Part shown: positions 63,831-64,000 of the stretch, in pieces
Layout of the letters: each line of letters starts with the position of its first letter
Position numbering within the stretch: position 1 is the stretch's first letter
Source of the DNA: Bacteroidota bacterium
GTDB lineage: Bacteria > Bacteroidota > Bacteroidia > Bacteroidales > Paludibacteraceae
Assembly (NCBI GenBank): GCA_023391625.1
Contig: JAEWAN010000006.1
Coordinates: 747,606-811,605 of the forward strand
Length of the DNA stretch: 64,000 nucleotides
Reading direction: 5' to 3'
Notes under the pieces: generated by a model
Seen by the model: the letters and a program-made list of their open reading frames with translations, nothing else
Databases searched by the model: none
What the model was told of the DNA's origin: nothing
Made by a program: the position numbers and the translations under genes

Positions 63831-63983
63831 AACCGCTTTCGAAGGAGAGCCGATATGAAGAAAAACTTGGATAGAGAGCCGCAGTAAGCTTTAGAAAAAA
63901 CGATCAAAAAAAATTCAGATTTTTTTGTTGGAATAAAAAAAACGCTTACCTTTGCAGCCGCTTTCGAAGGAGAGTCAGAGTGA
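63813..63983 (+). repeat. Two-copy promoter repeat, 124-bp period
   Basis: About 45 bp recurs at a 124-bp offset: A-rich spacer, -7 element, then CCGCTTTCGAAGGAGAG (63834-63850 and 63958-63974), followed by a diverging GAnTnnnG tract. It includes both promoters and their presumed transcription starts. Confidence 0.75.
63924..63954 (+). promoter_or_regulatory. Promoter P2 of the right-edge tandem pair
   Basis: TTTG at 63924-63927, 19 nt, then TACCTTTG at 63947-63954, 124 bp after P1. It has the same downstream start-site region as P1. Two near-identical strong promoters at the end of the window point to a stable RNA (rRNA or tRNA) operon just outside. Confidence 0.8.
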
Positions 63984-64000
63984 AGGATAATACTGATAAA

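Noticed and set aside
1..64000. CRISPR arrays, insertion sequences, prophage, tRNA genes
   Set aside because: No regularly spaced repeats, transposase or integrase genes, terminal inverted repeats, or cloverleaf sequences with TTCGA-type T-arms were found by reading; a tRNAscan or IS search could still find something subtle.

Overview
The window is a dense stretch of ordinary chromosome from a Bacteroidales-type bacterium. Evidence for that assignment: promoters of the Bacteroidetes form (TTTG, a 19-20 nt spacer, then TAnnTTTG) lie upstream of several genes; Shine-Dalgarno sequences are mostly absent; a 29-residue basic COX24/AURKAIP1-like protein typical of the phylum is present; so are a 1424-residue fused dehydratase activase, a BT0820-type HAD protein and a DUF3078 protein; and a secreted CotH protein ends in a type IX secretion (T9SS) sorting domain. 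The T9SS tail suggests a lineage such as Odoribacteraceae or a Porphyromonas relative rather than Bacteroides itself; this is an inference. I saw no insertion sequence, prophage, CRISPR array, or tRNA or rRNA gene.

Layout. 1-5045: the end of tgt, an LptG-type LPS permease, then, on the minus strand, a MurU-like nucleotidyltransferase and a sugar kinase fused to a RapZ C-terminal domain, which look like an anabolic cell-wall-sugar recycling pair. 5064-10060: a giant 2-hydroxyacyl-CoA dehydratase activase and a TetR regulator with a palindromic operator over its own promoter. 10149-15209: a tightly packed minus-strand surface-glycan cluster (FemAB-like transferase, GT4 glycosyltransferase, asparagine-synthetase-like protein without the N-terminal cysteine, flippase). 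15375-26628: bactofilin, lipoprotein, mutY, HU, the 29-aa protein, RNase G, DUF3078 protein, secA, lgt and a PAP2 phosphatase. 26679-37690: ECF sigma factor, NfeD protease, Nnr, GNAT, HAD, recR, a sodium-solute symporter, a LolD-like ATPase, tcdA, a YgjP-type peptidase and a dGTPase. 37745-45968: radical SAM protein, glycosyltransferase, M16 peptidase, thioredoxin, the RelA/SpoT stringent-response enzyme and a FeoB-associated small protein. 46333-50039: a TPR protein, a DedA membrane protein and a second DedA fused in frame to shikimate dehydrogenase (AroE). 50276-60003: Nudix, gamma-carbonic anhydrase, ssb, ffh, three tandem dispanin (CD225) proteins with a DUF2752 protein, folD, rsmE, and the sigma54-type regulator/lptE/unknown/secG operon. 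60119-64000: a TRIC-like channel, a DUF3109 protein, CotH-RICIN-T9SS, and tandem strong promoters running off the right edge, probably for a stable-RNA operon.

The most unusual items are the DedA-AroE fusion next to its unfused DedA paralogue, the kinase-RapZ fusion beside MurU, the three-gene dispanin array, and the asparagine-synthetase-like protein that has lost its glutaminase nucleophile inside a glycan cluster. Most of the rest is housekeeping and well understood.
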